DNA of 27,210 nt from CAYNYF01 sp964401385 (GCA_964401385.1 CAYNYF010000057.1:1-27210); one strand, 5' to 3'; counted from the first letter of the stretch, positions 9,080-17,720 are shown. Made by a program: numbers and translations. The notes: generated from the letters alone by a model not told the origin.

Positions 9080-9165
9080 CGCCGGACTTCGGCGAGCTCC
9101 CTTCGGGTCTGAGCCTCAGGGACTTCGGCGAGCTCAGTCGAGCCGTCGAAGACAGCCGAGCCGCG
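9080..9165. repeat. 86-bp palindromic repeat, copy 1
   Basis: It matches 9887-9972 with one mismatch in 86 bp, in the same orientation. Each copy contains GGACTTCGGCGAGCTC twice (here 9084-9099 and 9120-9135) and a partly complementary GAGCCGTCGAAG arm, so it can fold. It fills most of the 136-bp gap between the first two prepilin genes. This resembles REP-type dispersed intergenic repeats. Confidence 0.9.
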
Positions 9166-9170
9166 ACCGT

Positions 9171-9659
9171 CTACTCCCGGACGAATCGCGTGGACGTCCA
9201 CGTGAGGCCCTTGCTGTCCTGCACTGTCACGGTGACCGTCAGTCCGGGGATCGGATTGCCCAGCCCGGGGACGCTCTCACTGCCGTACTCGACCGTGACG
9301 CTGCGACTGAACACTTGGAACGAGGCGGGGTAGAGATTGCCGGCCACGTCCCTCACCTGGCCCGGCGCCTGGCTGTAGCCGTGGAAATCGTCCGCATTGT
9401 CAAAGTCCAAGACGCTGGTCTCACCGACTTCGGGCCCCGGCGCGGATGCACCGTCGGGATCGAAATACGGCAAAGCAAGGACTCGCGCCATGAGTTCCCC
9501 GGCCAGTTGGGCGCCTCGCTGGGCGTGGACGGCGTGGTACATCTGCATCTGGCCGGAACTCACTGCCACGGAAATGGCCATCACGCCGATCAGGAGTATC
9601 ACCGCCGCCACCAGGGCCTCGACCAACGTGAAACCGCCTTTTCGGTTTCCCGGCTTCAT
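9171..9659 (-). CDS. PilV/GspI-like minor prepilin
   Basis: A 162-residue protein starting MKPGNRKGG, then FTLVEALVAAVILLIG. This is a textbook prepilin leader, with cleavage after Gly9, Phe at +1 and Glu at +5. The length and the early GVMAISVAVSSGQ segment suit PilV/GspI minor pilins. The open frame continues upstream to 10748, but this Met carries the leader and has AGGCAGGAA in front of it. It is the first gene of the cluster, followed by PilW/GspJ- and PilX/GspK-like genes, the I-J-K order of pseudopilus tips. The two copies of the 86-bp repeat lie on either side of it. Confidence 0.85.
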   Translation of the reverse strand: MKPGNRKGGFTLVEALVAAVILLIGVMAISVAVSSGQMQMYHAVHAQRGAQLAGELMARVLALPYFDPDGASAPGPEVGETSVLDFDNADDFHGYSQAPGQVRDVAGNLYPASFQVFSRSVTVEYGSESVPGLGNPIPGLTVTVTVQDSKGLTWTSTRFVRE

Positions 9660-10040
9660 TGTTCCTGCCTCACGAAAGACGGATTGTGCCTCTTCTGCCC
9701 GAGACCGACTGCGGCCGCAGCCCCTCCCTATGACCTCTTGTTCGGTCTGAACGGGGGCGCACTTGACCACGGCCACGGGAGAAAACTCGCCCCTCCGGCC
9801 GTGGATTGAGTGCTGTTGATGAAATGCCGTACGTGCCCCCGTTGGACACATCGAAGGTGGCTGCTGCCGGCGACGGTCCGATCCGTCGCCGGACTTCGGC
9901 GAGCTCCCTTCGGGTCTGAGCCTCAGGGACTTCGGCGAGCTCAGTCGAGCCGTCGAAGACAGTCGAGCCGCGGTGCCCGCCTCCCGAGCGGCGGATCTTT
10001 TGCTGAAAATCCGGAAAAAACAGCGGACAATGCCCTCGCC
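9660..10040. other. Divergent intergenic region, prepilin and kinase genes
   Basis: No gene is supported in these 381 bp. They contain copy 2 of the 86-bp repeat and an inverted repeat CCACGGCC/GGCCGTGG (9767-9774 and 9797-9804). I found no convincing minus-strand promoter for the pilin cluster. GACAAT at 10026-10031, ten bases before the kinase start, may be its -10, but a matching -35 is lacking. Confidence 0.6.
9887..9972. repeat. 86-bp palindromic repeat, copy 2
   Basis: It is a direct copy of 9080-9165, with a single T for C difference at 9963. It lies 69 bp upstream of the kinase start. No target-site duplication is evident at either copy, and no transposase is nearby. Confidence 0.9.
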
Positions 10041-10592
10041 ATGCAAAGCGGCGATGCGGATACGGTGGATCTGGTCGTGCTGGTCGGCCTTCAGGCCTCG
10101 GGCAAGACGACCTTCTATCGCCGGCACCTGGAGGCGGATTACAGCCACGTCAGCCTGGACAACTGGCGCGGCAAGGGCAACGTCCGCCGGAAGGAGCACG
10201 AGGCCATCATGGCGGCCCTGGCGGCCGCGGCCGAAAGCAGCGGCGAAGTACGCGGCGTGGTCGTGGACAACACCAACATCACGGCCGAGACGCGCAAGCG
10301 GTACTTCGAAACCGCCGACGAATTCTCCCGCGGCGCGGGCCGGCCGGTTCACGTGATCGCCTGCTTCTTTGACGCGGACGTTCAGAGCTGCCTCGACCGC
10401 AACCGGCAGCGGCCGAAGGATACGCCGCCCGGGGTGCCCTACTACGTCCCCCCGGCCGCGATCAGGAGCTTCCACCGGCGGCTCGAGCCGCCCACCGGCG
10501 AGGAGGGCTTTGACGAGATCTTCCTCGTGCGGATCGGCACGGAGGGGGAATTCGCGGTGGAACAGCCGCCGCCCGGCGGCAGCTCGCGCTAG
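10041..10592 (+). CDS. P-loop AAA-type polynucleotide kinase-like protein
   Basis: A 183-residue protein with a Walker A motif GLQASGKTT (residues 16-24), Asp40 in the SLDNWRG segment, a VVVDNTNIT block (73-81) and a lid-like CLDRNRQRPKD (117-127). This arrangement is that of T4 polynucleotide kinase-like small-molecule or nucleic-acid kinases; the substrate cannot be told. The start at 10041 precedes the conserved core by 10 residues; the open frame extends upstream to 9810, through copy 2 of the 86-bp repeat, which argues against the longer form. No good Shine-Dalgarno site is seen. No phosphatase or ligase domain is attached. Confidence 0.78.
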   Translation: MQSGDADTVDLVVLVGLQASGKTTFYRRHLEADYSHVSLDNWRGKGNVRRKEHEAIMAALAAAAESSGEVRGVVVDNTNITAETRKRYFETADEFSRGAGRPVHVIACFFDADVQSCLDRNRQRPKDTPPGVPYYVPPAAIRSFHRRLEPPTGEEGFDEIFLVRIGTEGEFAVEQPPPGGSSR

Positions 10593-10638
10593 CTTCACGT
10601 CGCCCCTGCCCAAAAACGGAAGCTGCCGCGATGGATGG

Positions 10639-10667
10639 TTGACCTCGGCGGCGGCCGGGGCTATCAT
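10639..10667 (+). promoter_or_regulatory. Strong sigma-70-type promoter of the PHP gene
   Basis: TTGACC (10639-10644), an exact 17-bp spacer, then TATCAT (10662-10667), 28 bp before the start codon. This is the best promoter match in the window. Confidence 0.72.
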
Positions 10668-10695
10668 GCTCTTTCCCTTTGTCTCTCGAGGAGAA

Positions 10696-11580
10696 ATGAT
10701 GAAGTTACGCAATCCGTTCACCCGGGCCGGCAAGTGGTACAAGGCCAACCTTCACACCCACACGACCACCTCCGACGGCCAGCAGAGTCCGCCCGAGACA
10801 GTCGAGGCGTATCGCAAGGCCGGATATCACGTCGTGGCCCTGACCGATCACAACCGGACCAACGACGTCCGCGGGATGGCGCGAAGGAACTTCCTGGTCC
10901 TCAGCGGGATGGAATACCACCCCCAATGCCCGTCCACGCCCAATCCCCATCACCTGGTGGCGTTGAACCTGCCGCACGGGTTCGGGTTTGACCAGGACTA
11001 CCCCGAAGACGGCAACGCCTGCATCCGGGCGGTCAAGGCGGCCGGCGGGGAGTCGATCCTGGCCCATCCGCTTTGGTGCGGCCATCGCTACGACATGTAC
11101 GCCTACCTCAACGGCTACATCGGCATGGAGGTGTACAACACGACCACCGACCGCATCGGCCGGGCCAACAGCGAGGCCGCCTGGTGCCACCTGCTGGACG
11201 CCGGGCGCATCCTGCCGGCGGTGGCCGTCGACGACAGCCACAGCCTGCACGATCGGTTCGGAGGCTGGACGTGGCTCCGGCTTGGCAAGCTCAGCGTGCC
11301 GGCGGTGATGGACGCCTTGCGCGCCGGCTGCTACTACTGCTCCACCGGGCCGGTCATTCACGACTTCCGCGTTCGCCGGGGCGCAGCGGAGGTGACCTGC
11401 TCGCCGGCGGAGCGCATCTATTTCGTTGCCCACACCTGGCACGGCCAGCGGCGCAAGGCCGAGGCGAAAAAGAGTATCCGCAAGTTCACCGCCCCCGTCG
11501 GGGAGGACTGGATTTACGTCCGCGCCGTCGTCGTCGATCACGCCGGCCGGAAGGCGTGGACGAACCCGATCCTGCTGTAG
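10696..11580 (+). CDS. PHP-domain metal-dependent phosphoesterase
   Basis: A 294-residue protein. PHP metal-binding residues are visible in order: His20 and His22 (NLHTHTTTSDG), Asp51-His52 (ALTDHN), Glu73 (GMEYH), His124 (ILAHP) and Asp180-x-His182 (VDDSHS). The core covers about residues 15-220; the C-terminal 70 residues look like a small beta domain. PHP proteins hydrolyse phosphate esters such as histidinol phosphate or nucleotide phosphates, and which applies here is not evident. GAGGAG precedes the start by a few bases and a second ATG follows at once. It has its own promoter, 103 bp after the kinase gene. No signal peptide, so cytoplasmic. Confidence 0.87.
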   Translation: MMKLRNPFTRAGKWYKANLHTHTTTSDGQQSPPETVEAYRKAGYHVVALTDHNRTNDVRGMARRNFLVLSGMEYHPQCPSTPNPHHLVALNLPHGFGFDQDYPEDGNACIRAVKAAGGESILAHPLWCGHRYDMYAYLNGYIGMEVYNTTTDRIGRANSEAAWCHLLDAGRILPAVAVDDSHSLHDRFGGWTWLRLGKLSVPAVMDALRAGCYYCSTGPVIHDFRVRRGAAEVTCSPAERIYFVAHTWHGQRRKAEAKKSIRKFTAPVGEDWIYVRAVVVDHAGRKAWTNPILL

Positions 11581-11639
11581 GGCCGCGCCGACTGATTGCC
11601 CGAGCCGGACGGGTTCTTTCCCGGCGGGCGCGGCGCGGG

Positions 11640-11645
11640 TAGGAT
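11640..11645 (+). promoter_or_regulatory. Possible -10 of dxr, leaderless arrangement
   Basis: TAGGAT ends 6 bp before the dxr ATG at 11652, so transcription would begin at or next to the start codon. The hexamer 17 bp upstream (TTTCCC) is a poor -35. No Shine-Dalgarno sequence is present in the gap. Confidence 0.35.
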
Positions 11646-11651
11646 GATTGC

Positions 11652-12848
11652 ATGCCGGACACGCCGAAACGGATTGCCATTGTCGGCTCGACCGGGAGCG
11701 TCGGCCGGCAGGCGCTGGAAATCGTCGCCGCCGAAGAGCGTTTCATCGCCTGCGGCCTGGGGGCCGGGAGCAACTGGAAGCTGCTCGCCGAGCAGGCGCG
11801 CGACTTCCGCCCCGAGGCCGTGGCGATCGCCGACCCCGGCGCCGCCCGGTCGCTGAGAGAGGCCGTCGGCAAAGGCGTTGCCGTCCTTTCCGGCCCGGAT
11901 AGCGCCTCTGAGCTGATCCGCAGGGTGCGTCCGGAGATGGTCCTGACGGGCGTGGCGGGCTCGGCCGGGCTGGCGCCGACGCTGGCCGCGATCGAGTGCG
12001 GGGCGGACTTGGCCCTGGCCAACAAGGAATCGCTGGTGATGGCCGGGGCCGTCGTCATGGCCGCGGCCCGCGCCGCCGGCATCCGCATCGTCCCGGTCGA
12101 CAGCGAGCACTCGGCCGTGTTTCAGTGCCTCGCCGGACAGGACCGCAGCGACGTCCGCAAAGTGATCCTCACGGCCTCGGGCGGGCCCTTCCGCGACTGG
12201 CCGGCCGAACGCATCCGACAGGCCACCCTCCAAGAGGCCCTCAACCACCCCACCTGGCAGATGGGACAGAAGGTCACCATCGACTCGGCCACGCTGATGA
12301 ACAAGACCCTGGAGGTGATCGAGGCGCACTGGCTGTTCGACCTGCCGGGCGAGCAGATCGAGGTAGTCATCCACCCGGAGTCGCTGGTGCACGCGTGCGT
12401 GGAGTTCCGCGACGGCAGCATTCTGGCGCAGATGGGCGCGGCCTCGATGGCAACGCCGATCGCGCACGCGCTGTACTATCCGCAGCGGCGCCCGTCGCCG
12501 GCGGCGCGGCTGGAGTTGACCGGCCTGTCGGAGCTGCACTTCGCCCCGGTCGATGCGGTCCGGTTCCCGGCGATTCGGCTGGGGTATGAGGCGATTCGGC
12601 GGGGCGGCACGGCCGGGGCGATTCTCAACGCGGCCGACGAGGCGGCGGTGGCGGCCTTCGCCGAGGGCCGCATCCGACTCAGCCGCATCCCGACAATCGT
12701 CGAAGATGTCCTGAACCGCACGCCGGTAAAGGTCGAAGTAGACCTAGACAGCATCCACGCCGCGGCGACCGAGGCAACACGACAGGCCGAGGAAATCATC
12801 AACCTGGAAAAGACCCGCCGAGGCAACCGGACGAAATCGAAGGTGTAG
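11652..12848 (+). CDS. dxr: 1-deoxy-D-xylulose 5-phosphate reductoisomerase
   Basis: A 398-residue protein, the family's normal length. It converts deoxyxylulose phosphate to methylerythritol phosphate with NADPH, the committed step of the MEP isoprenoid pathway in the cytoplasm. Visible features are the NADPH-binding GSTGSVG (12-18), ALANKESLVMAG (121-132), the metal ligands Asp150 and Glu152 in VDSEHSAVFQ, Glu221 in MNKTLEVIEAHWLF, the TASGGPF loop (174-180) and HPESLVH (241-247). All key residues are present, so the enzyme should be active. rseP follows 45 bp downstream, a pairing common in bacteria. The start lacks a Shine-Dalgarno site and may be leaderless. Confidence 0.97.
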   Translation: MPDTPKRIAIVGSTGSVGRQALEIVAAEERFIACGLGAGSNWKLLAEQARDFRPEAVAIADPGAARSLREAVGKGVAVLSGPDSASELIRRVRPEMVLTGVAGSAGLAPTLAAIECGADLALANKESLVMAGAVVMAAARAAGIRIVPVDSEHSAVFQCLAGQDRSDVRKVILTASGGPFRDWPAERIRQATLQEALNHPTWQMGQKVTIDSATLMNKTLEVIEAHWLFDLPGEQIEVVIHPESLVHACVEFRDGSILAQMGAASMATPIAHALYYPQRRPSPAARLELTGLSELHFAPVDAVRFPAIRLGYEAIRRGGTAGAILNAADEAAVAAFAEGRIRLSRIPTIVEDVLNRTPVKVEVDLDSIHAAATEATRQAEEIINLEKTRRGNRTKSKV

Positions 12849-12893
12849 CACGGTTGCGGCGAGCCGCCGAGCGGTGCTTCTCACGAGGTTGGA

Positions 12894-14831
12894 ATGGACG
12901 TACTTGCGTTTGATATTATCGCAGCTTGGTCGCACTGGGTCTGGCCGATCCTCCAGTTCGCGATCGGTCTGTGTCTGGTGGTCTTCGTTCACGAGCTCGG
13001 GCACTTCGTCGCGGCCAAGTGGGCCGGCATCAAGGTCGAGCGGTTCGCGCTGGGCTTCGGGCCGACGCTGGTGCGATTCCAGCGCGGCGAGACCGAGTAC
13101 GCGCTCAAGGTGATGCCGCTGGGCGGCTACCTGAAGATGCTCGGCCAGGACGATTTCAACCCGCTGACGCAGGAGCAGGCCGATCCGCGCTCCTGGCAGG
13201 CCGCCCCGGTCGGCAAGCGGCTGGTGGTGCTCTCGGCCGGCGTGGGGATGAACGTCGTGTTCGCGGCGGTGATGTTCGTCCTGATCTACACCGTTGGCAT
13301 TCGCTTCACCGCCCCGATCGTGGGCGCCGTCGAGCCGGGCTACCCGGCGGCGCAGGCAAAGCTCCCGACCGAGGTCGCCGGGGCCATGCCCGCCGGCAAG
13401 TCAGCCGGCTTGGCGCCGGGGGATCGCATCCTCGCCATCAACGGCAGGAAGGCCCGGCGCTGGGGGCAGATCCTCCTGGCCGCGATCACCAGCGACGAAG
13501 GCGAGCAGTTCGATTTCCGGCTGCTGCGGAGAATCGACGGCAAGGACGTGACCTTCAACGTCACCATGACGCCGGAAAGGCGGGACCATCCGACCTTCGG
13601 CACGATGTACGTCTTCGGCATCGGCAAGCCGCCGTCGACCGTGATCGAGGAGCCGGCCAAGGCCGGCCCGTTCCAGCGAAACGACCGCATCGTCGAGGTG
13701 GGCGGAACGCCCATCGAGAGCTTCTGGGACATCCAGGCTCCCCTGGCCGACGCCGCCGGGCAGGACCTGGAGATCGTCGTCCTTCGCAACGCCCAGCGCA
13801 CGCCCGTCAAGGTCAAGCCGCCGCAGATGCTCAACAAGAATCCGGACCAGAAGGAGACGTTGACCATCCTGGGGATGTCGCCGCGGGTGAGGGTCGCCCG
13901 CCCGCCCCATCGCTCCCCCGCCGCAGACGCCGGCATGCAAATGGGGGACGTCATCCTCGACTACGCCGGTCGCGGGCCGCCCAGCCGGGCGGAGCTGCTC
14001 GACCTGAACGAGGAATACGCGGGCAAGGAAGCCGCCATTCGCGTCCTCCGGCAAGGCCAGGTCCTGGACCTGACGATCACGCCGAAGACGGTCGATGGCG
14101 AGGCCCTCATCGGAATCATCGCCGAGCCGGACTATGACACCCTAGTCGTCGCAAACGTCGCCGAGGGCTCCCCCGCCGCTGAAGCCGGCATTCCCGAGGG
14201 CGCCTCCATCGACAAGGTCAACGAAAAGCCCGTCGCGAACTGGAGCCAGCTCTTCGCGGCGCTGCGGGCCGGCGCCGGCGGCAAGGCCACGATCGCCTAC
14301 ACGCACGAAGGCAAAGCCCAGACCGTCAAGATCGGCGCGATCGCGGAAGCGCAGGTCGATCCCGAGAGGTACCTCTTCGACGTGTCCGAACTCGGCGTGT
14401 TGTCGCTGGTGATGACCGATCCGATCCGCGGCCATCCCGGGCAAGCCCTCCTCTGGAGCGGCGAGGACACCTGGATGTGGCTGGTGACGGCGTACAAGAC
14501 CCTCCGGAACCTGGCGACGGGGCGGACCAGCCACAAGGGGCTCAGCGGCCCGGTGGGGATCACCGTCCTGGGCGTGGCGATTGCCCGGAAGAGCTTCATC
14601 GACCTGGCGTACTTCATGGCCATGCTTTCGGCGGTGGTGGCCTTCTTCAACTTCCTGCCGCTGCCGGTGCTGGACGGCGGGCACGTGGTATTGGTTCTGA
14701 TCGAGAAGGTTCGCGGGCGGCCGCTGCCGACGAAGACGATGGCGGCCATTCAGATCGCCGGGCTGGTGCTGATCGGGGGCATCTTCTTGTTCATAACCTG
14801 GAACGACATCAGCAGGTGGATCCTGCAATAG
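12894..14831 (+). CDS. rseP: Site-2 protease RseP with four PDZ-like segments
   Basis: A 645-residue intramembrane zinc protease of the M50B (RseP) family, which cleaves membrane-bound anti-sigma factors and signal-peptide remnants. The first membrane segment holds the HELGH active site (33-37); NFLPLPVLDGGH (586-597) carries the third metal-binding region; further hydrophobic segments lie near 110-135, 570-590 and 620-636. Between them are four PDZ-like segments, judged from AGLAPGDRILAING (171-184), FQRNDRIVEVGG (260-271), AGMQMGDVILDYAG (346-359) and AGIPEGASIDKVN (431-443). E. coli RseP has two PDZ domains and about 450 residues, so this protein is enlarged. A GAGG site precedes the start. 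It probably shares transcripts with dxr. Confidence 0.93.
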   Translation: MDVLAFDIIAAWSHWVWPILQFAIGLCLVVFVHELGHFVAAKWAGIKVERFALGFGPTLVRFQRGETEYALKVMPLGGYLKMLGQDDFNPLTQEQADPRSWQAAPVGKRLVVLSAGVGMNVVFAAVMFVLIYTVGIRFTAPIVGAVEPGYPAAQAKLPTEVAGAMPAGKSAGLAPGDRILAINGRKARRWGQILLAAITSDEGEQFDFRLLRRIDGKDVTFNVTMTPERRDHPTFGTMYVFGIGKPPSTVIEEPAKAGPFQRNDRIVEVGGTPIESFWDIQAPLADAAGQDLEIVVLRNAQRTPVKVKPPQMLNKNPDQKETLTILGMSPRVRVARPPHRSPAADAGMQMGDVILDYAGRGPPSRAELLDLNEEYAGKEAAIRVLRQGQVLDLTITPKTVDGEALIGIIAEPDYDTLVVANVAEGSPAAEAGIPEGASIDKVNEKPVANWSQLFAALRAGAGGKATIAYTHEGKAQTVKIGAIAEAQVDPERYLFDVSELGVLSLVMTDPIRGHPGQALLWSGEDTWMWLVTAYKTLRNLATGRTSHKGLSGPVGITVLGVAIARKSFIDLAYFMAMLSAVVAFFNFLPLPVLDGGHVVLVLIEKVRGRPLPTKTMAAIQIAGLVLIGGIFLFITWNDISRWILQ

Positions 14832-14964
14832 TGGCCGGGCCGGGCGGAACGGGACCGGCCGAGAGATGCCAGATGCCCCCTCTGAGCCCAACGGCGGGAT
14901 GCCTTCGCGGCCGGCGGTGACATTTCCAACCGGTAAATCCTTCCCGCGGCGGGCTTGCGTGTTC

Positions 14965-14993
14965 TTGACCTCCACCCACGGGCGAATTACGAT
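14965..14993 (+). promoter_or_regulatory. hom promoter with inverted repeat over the -10
   Basis: TTGACC (14965-14970), a 17-bp spacer, then TACGAT (14988-14993). GGCGAAT (14981-14987) and ATTCGCC (14992-14998) form a perfect 7-bp inverted repeat with a 4-bp centre that covers the -10, a layout compatible with a repressor operator. Confidence 0.65.
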
Positions 14994-15021
14994 TCGCCGT
15001 AGGCCAACCAAGGAGGCGTAA

Positions 15022-16353
15022 ATGGCACGGCGGAACGAATGCGGCGTCCTGTTGGTCGGCTGCGGGACGGTCGGGGGGGCCACGGCCCAGATGCTCTGCC
15101 GGCAGGACCGGAACCCGGCCGAACGCGTCGGCGTGGGGCTTCCGCTGCGCGCGATCGTGGACGTGGATTTCGCCCACGCCCGCGACCTGGGCTTGGCTGA
15201 AGCCCTCTTCGCCGACGACTTCGCCGCCGCCCTGGCGCGGCCCGACGTGCAGGTCGTGGTGGAGCTGGTCGGCGGCACCACCATCGCTAAGGACATCGTC
15301 GAGGCCGCCCTGCGGGCTGGCAAGCACGTCGTCACCGCCAACAAGGCCCTGCTGGCCCACCACGGCGCCGGGCTTTGGGCCCTAGCCAGGGACTCCGGCG
15401 TCTGCATCGCCTTCGAGGCCAGTTGCGCCGGGGCCATCCCCATCGTTTCGGTGCTGACCGGCGAGCTGGTGACCGACCGGGTGGAAGCCATCTACGGCAT
15501 CGTCAACGGAACCTGCAATTACATCCTCACCGCCATGAGCGAGGACGGCCAGACCTACGCCGAGGCCCTCACCGTCGCCCAGCAGCGCGGCCTGGCCGAG
15601 GCCGACCCGACCCTGGACGTGGCCGGGACCGACTCGGCCCACAAACTGGCGATCCTGGCGGCGCTGGCCTTCGGACGGCGGGTCGACTTCCAGAAGATCT
15701 ACGTGGAGGGGATCGACCAGCTCCAGCTCCAGGACATCCGCTACGGGCGGGAGCTGGGCTACCTGGTGAAGCTGCTGGCGATTGCCCGGCGGCAGGAGGA
15801 CGCCCTATCGCTGCGGGTGCATCCCGCGTTCATCTCCACGCGGCATCCGCTGGCGTGGGTCTCGGGACCCTTCAACGCCATCAGCGTCTACGCGGAGAAC
15901 TCCGGGCACACGATGTATTACGGCCGGGGGGCCGGCGGCGCGGCGACGGCGGCGGCCGTGGTCGGCGACATCGTCTCCGTGGCCCTGGGAAACGCCCAAC
16001 GCAAGTTCCAGAAGCTGACGATCTGGCCGGACCGCTGCGAGCAGGCCGACCAATTGACCATCGAGGCCGTCCGCTGCCGCTATTACCTCCGCATGCAGGT
16101 GGCCGACCGACCCAACGTGCTGGCCAGCATCGCCCGCATCCTCGGCGACCGCGACATCAGCATCTCCTCCGTCCTCCAGCACGAGCCCACCGGCGACGTG
16201 GAGGCCGAGGGCGTGCCCGTCGTCGTCACCACCTACCGCGCCCTCGAAGGCAACGTCCGCGAGGCCCTGAAGCAGGTGGACCGCCTGGATGCGATCAAGG
16301 CAGCCAGCGTGTGCATCCGCATGATCGAGGAGCACCCCGAAAGCCAGGGATGA
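15022..16353 (+). CDS. hom: Homoserine dehydrogenase with C-terminal ACT domain
   Basis: A 443-residue protein that reduces aspartate semialdehyde to homoserine with NAD(P)H, the branch point toward threonine and methionine. It shows the nucleotide-binding GCGTVGG (13-19), VVTANKALLA (103-112), VNGTCNYIL (161-169), EADPTLDVAGTDSAHKLAIL (193-212) with catalytic Asp/Lys residues, and the MYYGRGAGGAAT loop (298-309). Residues about 355-437 form an ACT domain (ADRPNVLASIARILGD), so threonine feedback inhibition is likely. AAGGAGG at 15009-15015 sits at ideal distance from the ATG. It is first of a hom-apgM-lysC cluster with its own strong promoter. Confidence 0.96.
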   Translation: MARRNECGVLLVGCGTVGGATAQMLCRQDRNPAERVGVGLPLRAIVDVDFAHARDLGLAEALFADDFAAALARPDVQVVVELVGGTTIAKDIVEAALRAGKHVVTANKALLAHHGAGLWALARDSGVCIAFEASCAGAIPIVSVLTGELVTDRVEAIYGIVNGTCNYILTAMSEDGQTYAEALTVAQQRGLAEADPTLDVAGTDSAHKLAILAALAFGRRVDFQKIYVEGIDQLQLQDIRYGRELGYLVKLLAIARRQEDALSLRVHPAFISTRHPLAWVSGPFNAISVYAENSGHTMYYGRGAGGAATAAAVVGDIVSVALGNAQRKFQKLTIWPDRCEQADQLTIEAVRCRYYLRMQVADRPNVLASIARILGDRDISISSVLQHEPTGDVEAEGVPVVVTTYRALEGNVREALKQVDRLDAIKAASVCIRMIEEHPESQG

Positions 16354-16455
16354 ACGGATTGAAAAACTCCGCGTGATTCGTCCTAATCTGACCTGGACGC
16401 CCTGAGGCGAGCCGCCAGATTCGCGATTCTGACGAGCTGTTCCCGGAGAGCGACT

Positions 16456-17643
16456 TTGAAATATGCAGTCATCATTCCCGACGGCGCCGCGGACCTGCCG
16501 ATTGAGAAGCTGTCCGGCCGGACGCCCCTGGCCGCCGCTGCGACGGCCAACATGGACTGGATCTCCGCCCACGGCAAATGCGGCACGGTGCGGACCATCC
16601 CCCGCGAGATGGACCCCGGCTCGGACGTGGCCATCCTCTCGGTGATGGGATACGACCCGCGGAAGTACTATACCGGGCGTGCCCCCCTGGAGGCGGCCGC
16701 ACGGGGCCTGGAGGTCGCCCCCAACGAGTGGGTCTTCCGCTGCAACTTCGTGACCATCATCGACGGGATCATGGAGGACCACTCGGCCGGGCACATCTCC
16801 ACGCAGGAGGCCACCTTGCTGGTCAACGAGCTGAACCGGCTGATCGCCCACGAGCGAATCCGCTTTCACGCGGGCGTCTCCTACCGCCACCTGATGACGG
16901 TCAAGGGCGAGGTGGACGTGGTCACCACGCCGCCGCACAACATTCTCGGCCAGCCGGTCGCCGGACACCTGCCCACCGGCGCCGGCAGTGAACTCCTGCT
17001 GACGCTGCATCAGCGCGGCCAGGCGGTCCTGGCCGAGCACGAGGTCAACCAGGTCCGCCGCGACTTGGGCGAGAACCCCGCCACGCACATCTGGCTGTGG
17101 GGGCAGGGCAAGATGCCGCACCTGCCGGCCTTCTCGGAGCGGTTCGGGATCAGCGCGGCGGCCATCTCGGCGGTGGACCTGATTCGCGGCCTGGCCAGGC
17201 TGGTCGGCTGGGACACGGTCGAGGTGGACGGGGCCACCGGATTCGTGAACACCAATTACGCCGGCAAGGGTTCGGCCGCCGTCGAGGCCCTGGCCGACCA
17301 CGACCTGGTGTTCGTGCACGTGGAGGCACCCGACGAGGCCGGCCACGAGGCGGACGTCGACGGCAAGGTGCACGCCCTCGAACAGATCGACCGCCACATC
17401 GTCGCTCCGCTGCTGGAGCGGCTGCGGAGCGGGCAGGAGCCGTGGCGAATCCTGGTCATGCCGGACCACCCCACCCCCTGCTCCATCCGCACGCACACGG
17501 CCGATCCGGTGCCCTTCGCCATCGCCGGGGCGGGCATGTCCTCGGTCATCCAACTGCCCTTCGACGAGGAGTCCGCCCGCACCTCCGACCTGCACGTCAA
17601 GAACGGCTGGGAGCTGATGGAGTACTTCCTGACGGTGAGGTAG
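16456..17643 (+). CDS. ApgM-type mutase homologue, possible homoserine kinase
   Basis: A 395-residue member of the archaeal-type cofactor-independent phosphoglycerate mutase family within the alkaline phosphatase superfamily. It shows metal-binding Asp9 (IIPDGAADLP), Ser56 as phosphoryl acceptor (DPGSDVAI), HVEAPDEAGHEAD (288-300) and the metal-binding MPDHPTP (335-341). Translation starts at TTG: the family's opening MKYAVIIPDG begins there and CGGAGAG precedes it. Family assignment is firm, function less so. Homologues located between hom and lysC have been annotated from gene context as an alternative homoserine kinase. No thrB-type kinase is seen here, so that role is inferred; phosphoglycerate mutase is the alternative. 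Confidence 0.88.
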   Translation: MKYAVIIPDGAADLPIEKLSGRTPLAAAATANMDWISAHGKCGTVRTIPREMDPGSDVAILSVMGYDPRKYYTGRAPLEAAARGLEVAPNEWVFRCNFVTIIDGIMEDHSAGHISTQEATLLVNELNRLIAHERIRFHAGVSYRHLMTVKGEVDVVTTPPHNILGQPVAGHLPTGAGSELLLTLHQRGQAVLAEHEVNQVRRDLGENPATHIWLWGQGKMPHLPAFSERFGISAAAISAVDLIRGLARLVGWDTVEVDGATGFVNTNYAGKGSAAVEALADHDLVFVHVEAPDEAGHEADVDGKVHALEQIDRHIVAPLLERLRSGQEPWRILVMPDHPTPCSIRTHTADPVPFAIAGAGMSSVIQLPFDEESARTSDLHVKNGWELMEYFLTVR

Positions 17644-17690
17644 CGACGGCGGACGTGGCCCGTCGTTCGGACACTTCGGCAAATCGGCCC

Positions 17691-17720
17691 TTGGCAGCCC
17701 GCCCGGACATCTCTTATGTT
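17691..17720 (+). promoter_or_regulatory. Candidate internal promoter of lysC
   Basis: TTGGCA (17691-17696), an 18-bp spacer, then TATGTT (17715-17720), in the 136-bp gap between the mutase homologue and lysC. Confidence 0.5.

Noticed and set aside
9080..9972. Repeat pair as an insertion sequence or composite transposon
   Set aside because: There is no transposase gene and no target duplication, and the unit between the copies is an ordinary prepilin gene in its expected operon.
9660..10748. Upstream extension of the PilV/GspI-like frame
   Set aside because: The prepilin leader fixes the start at 9659. The extension is antisense to the kinase gene and contains repeat copy 2.
15805..17682. 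625-codon open frame on the minus strand
   Set aside because: It is antisense to hom and the mutase homologue and has low-complexity, shadow-type composition.
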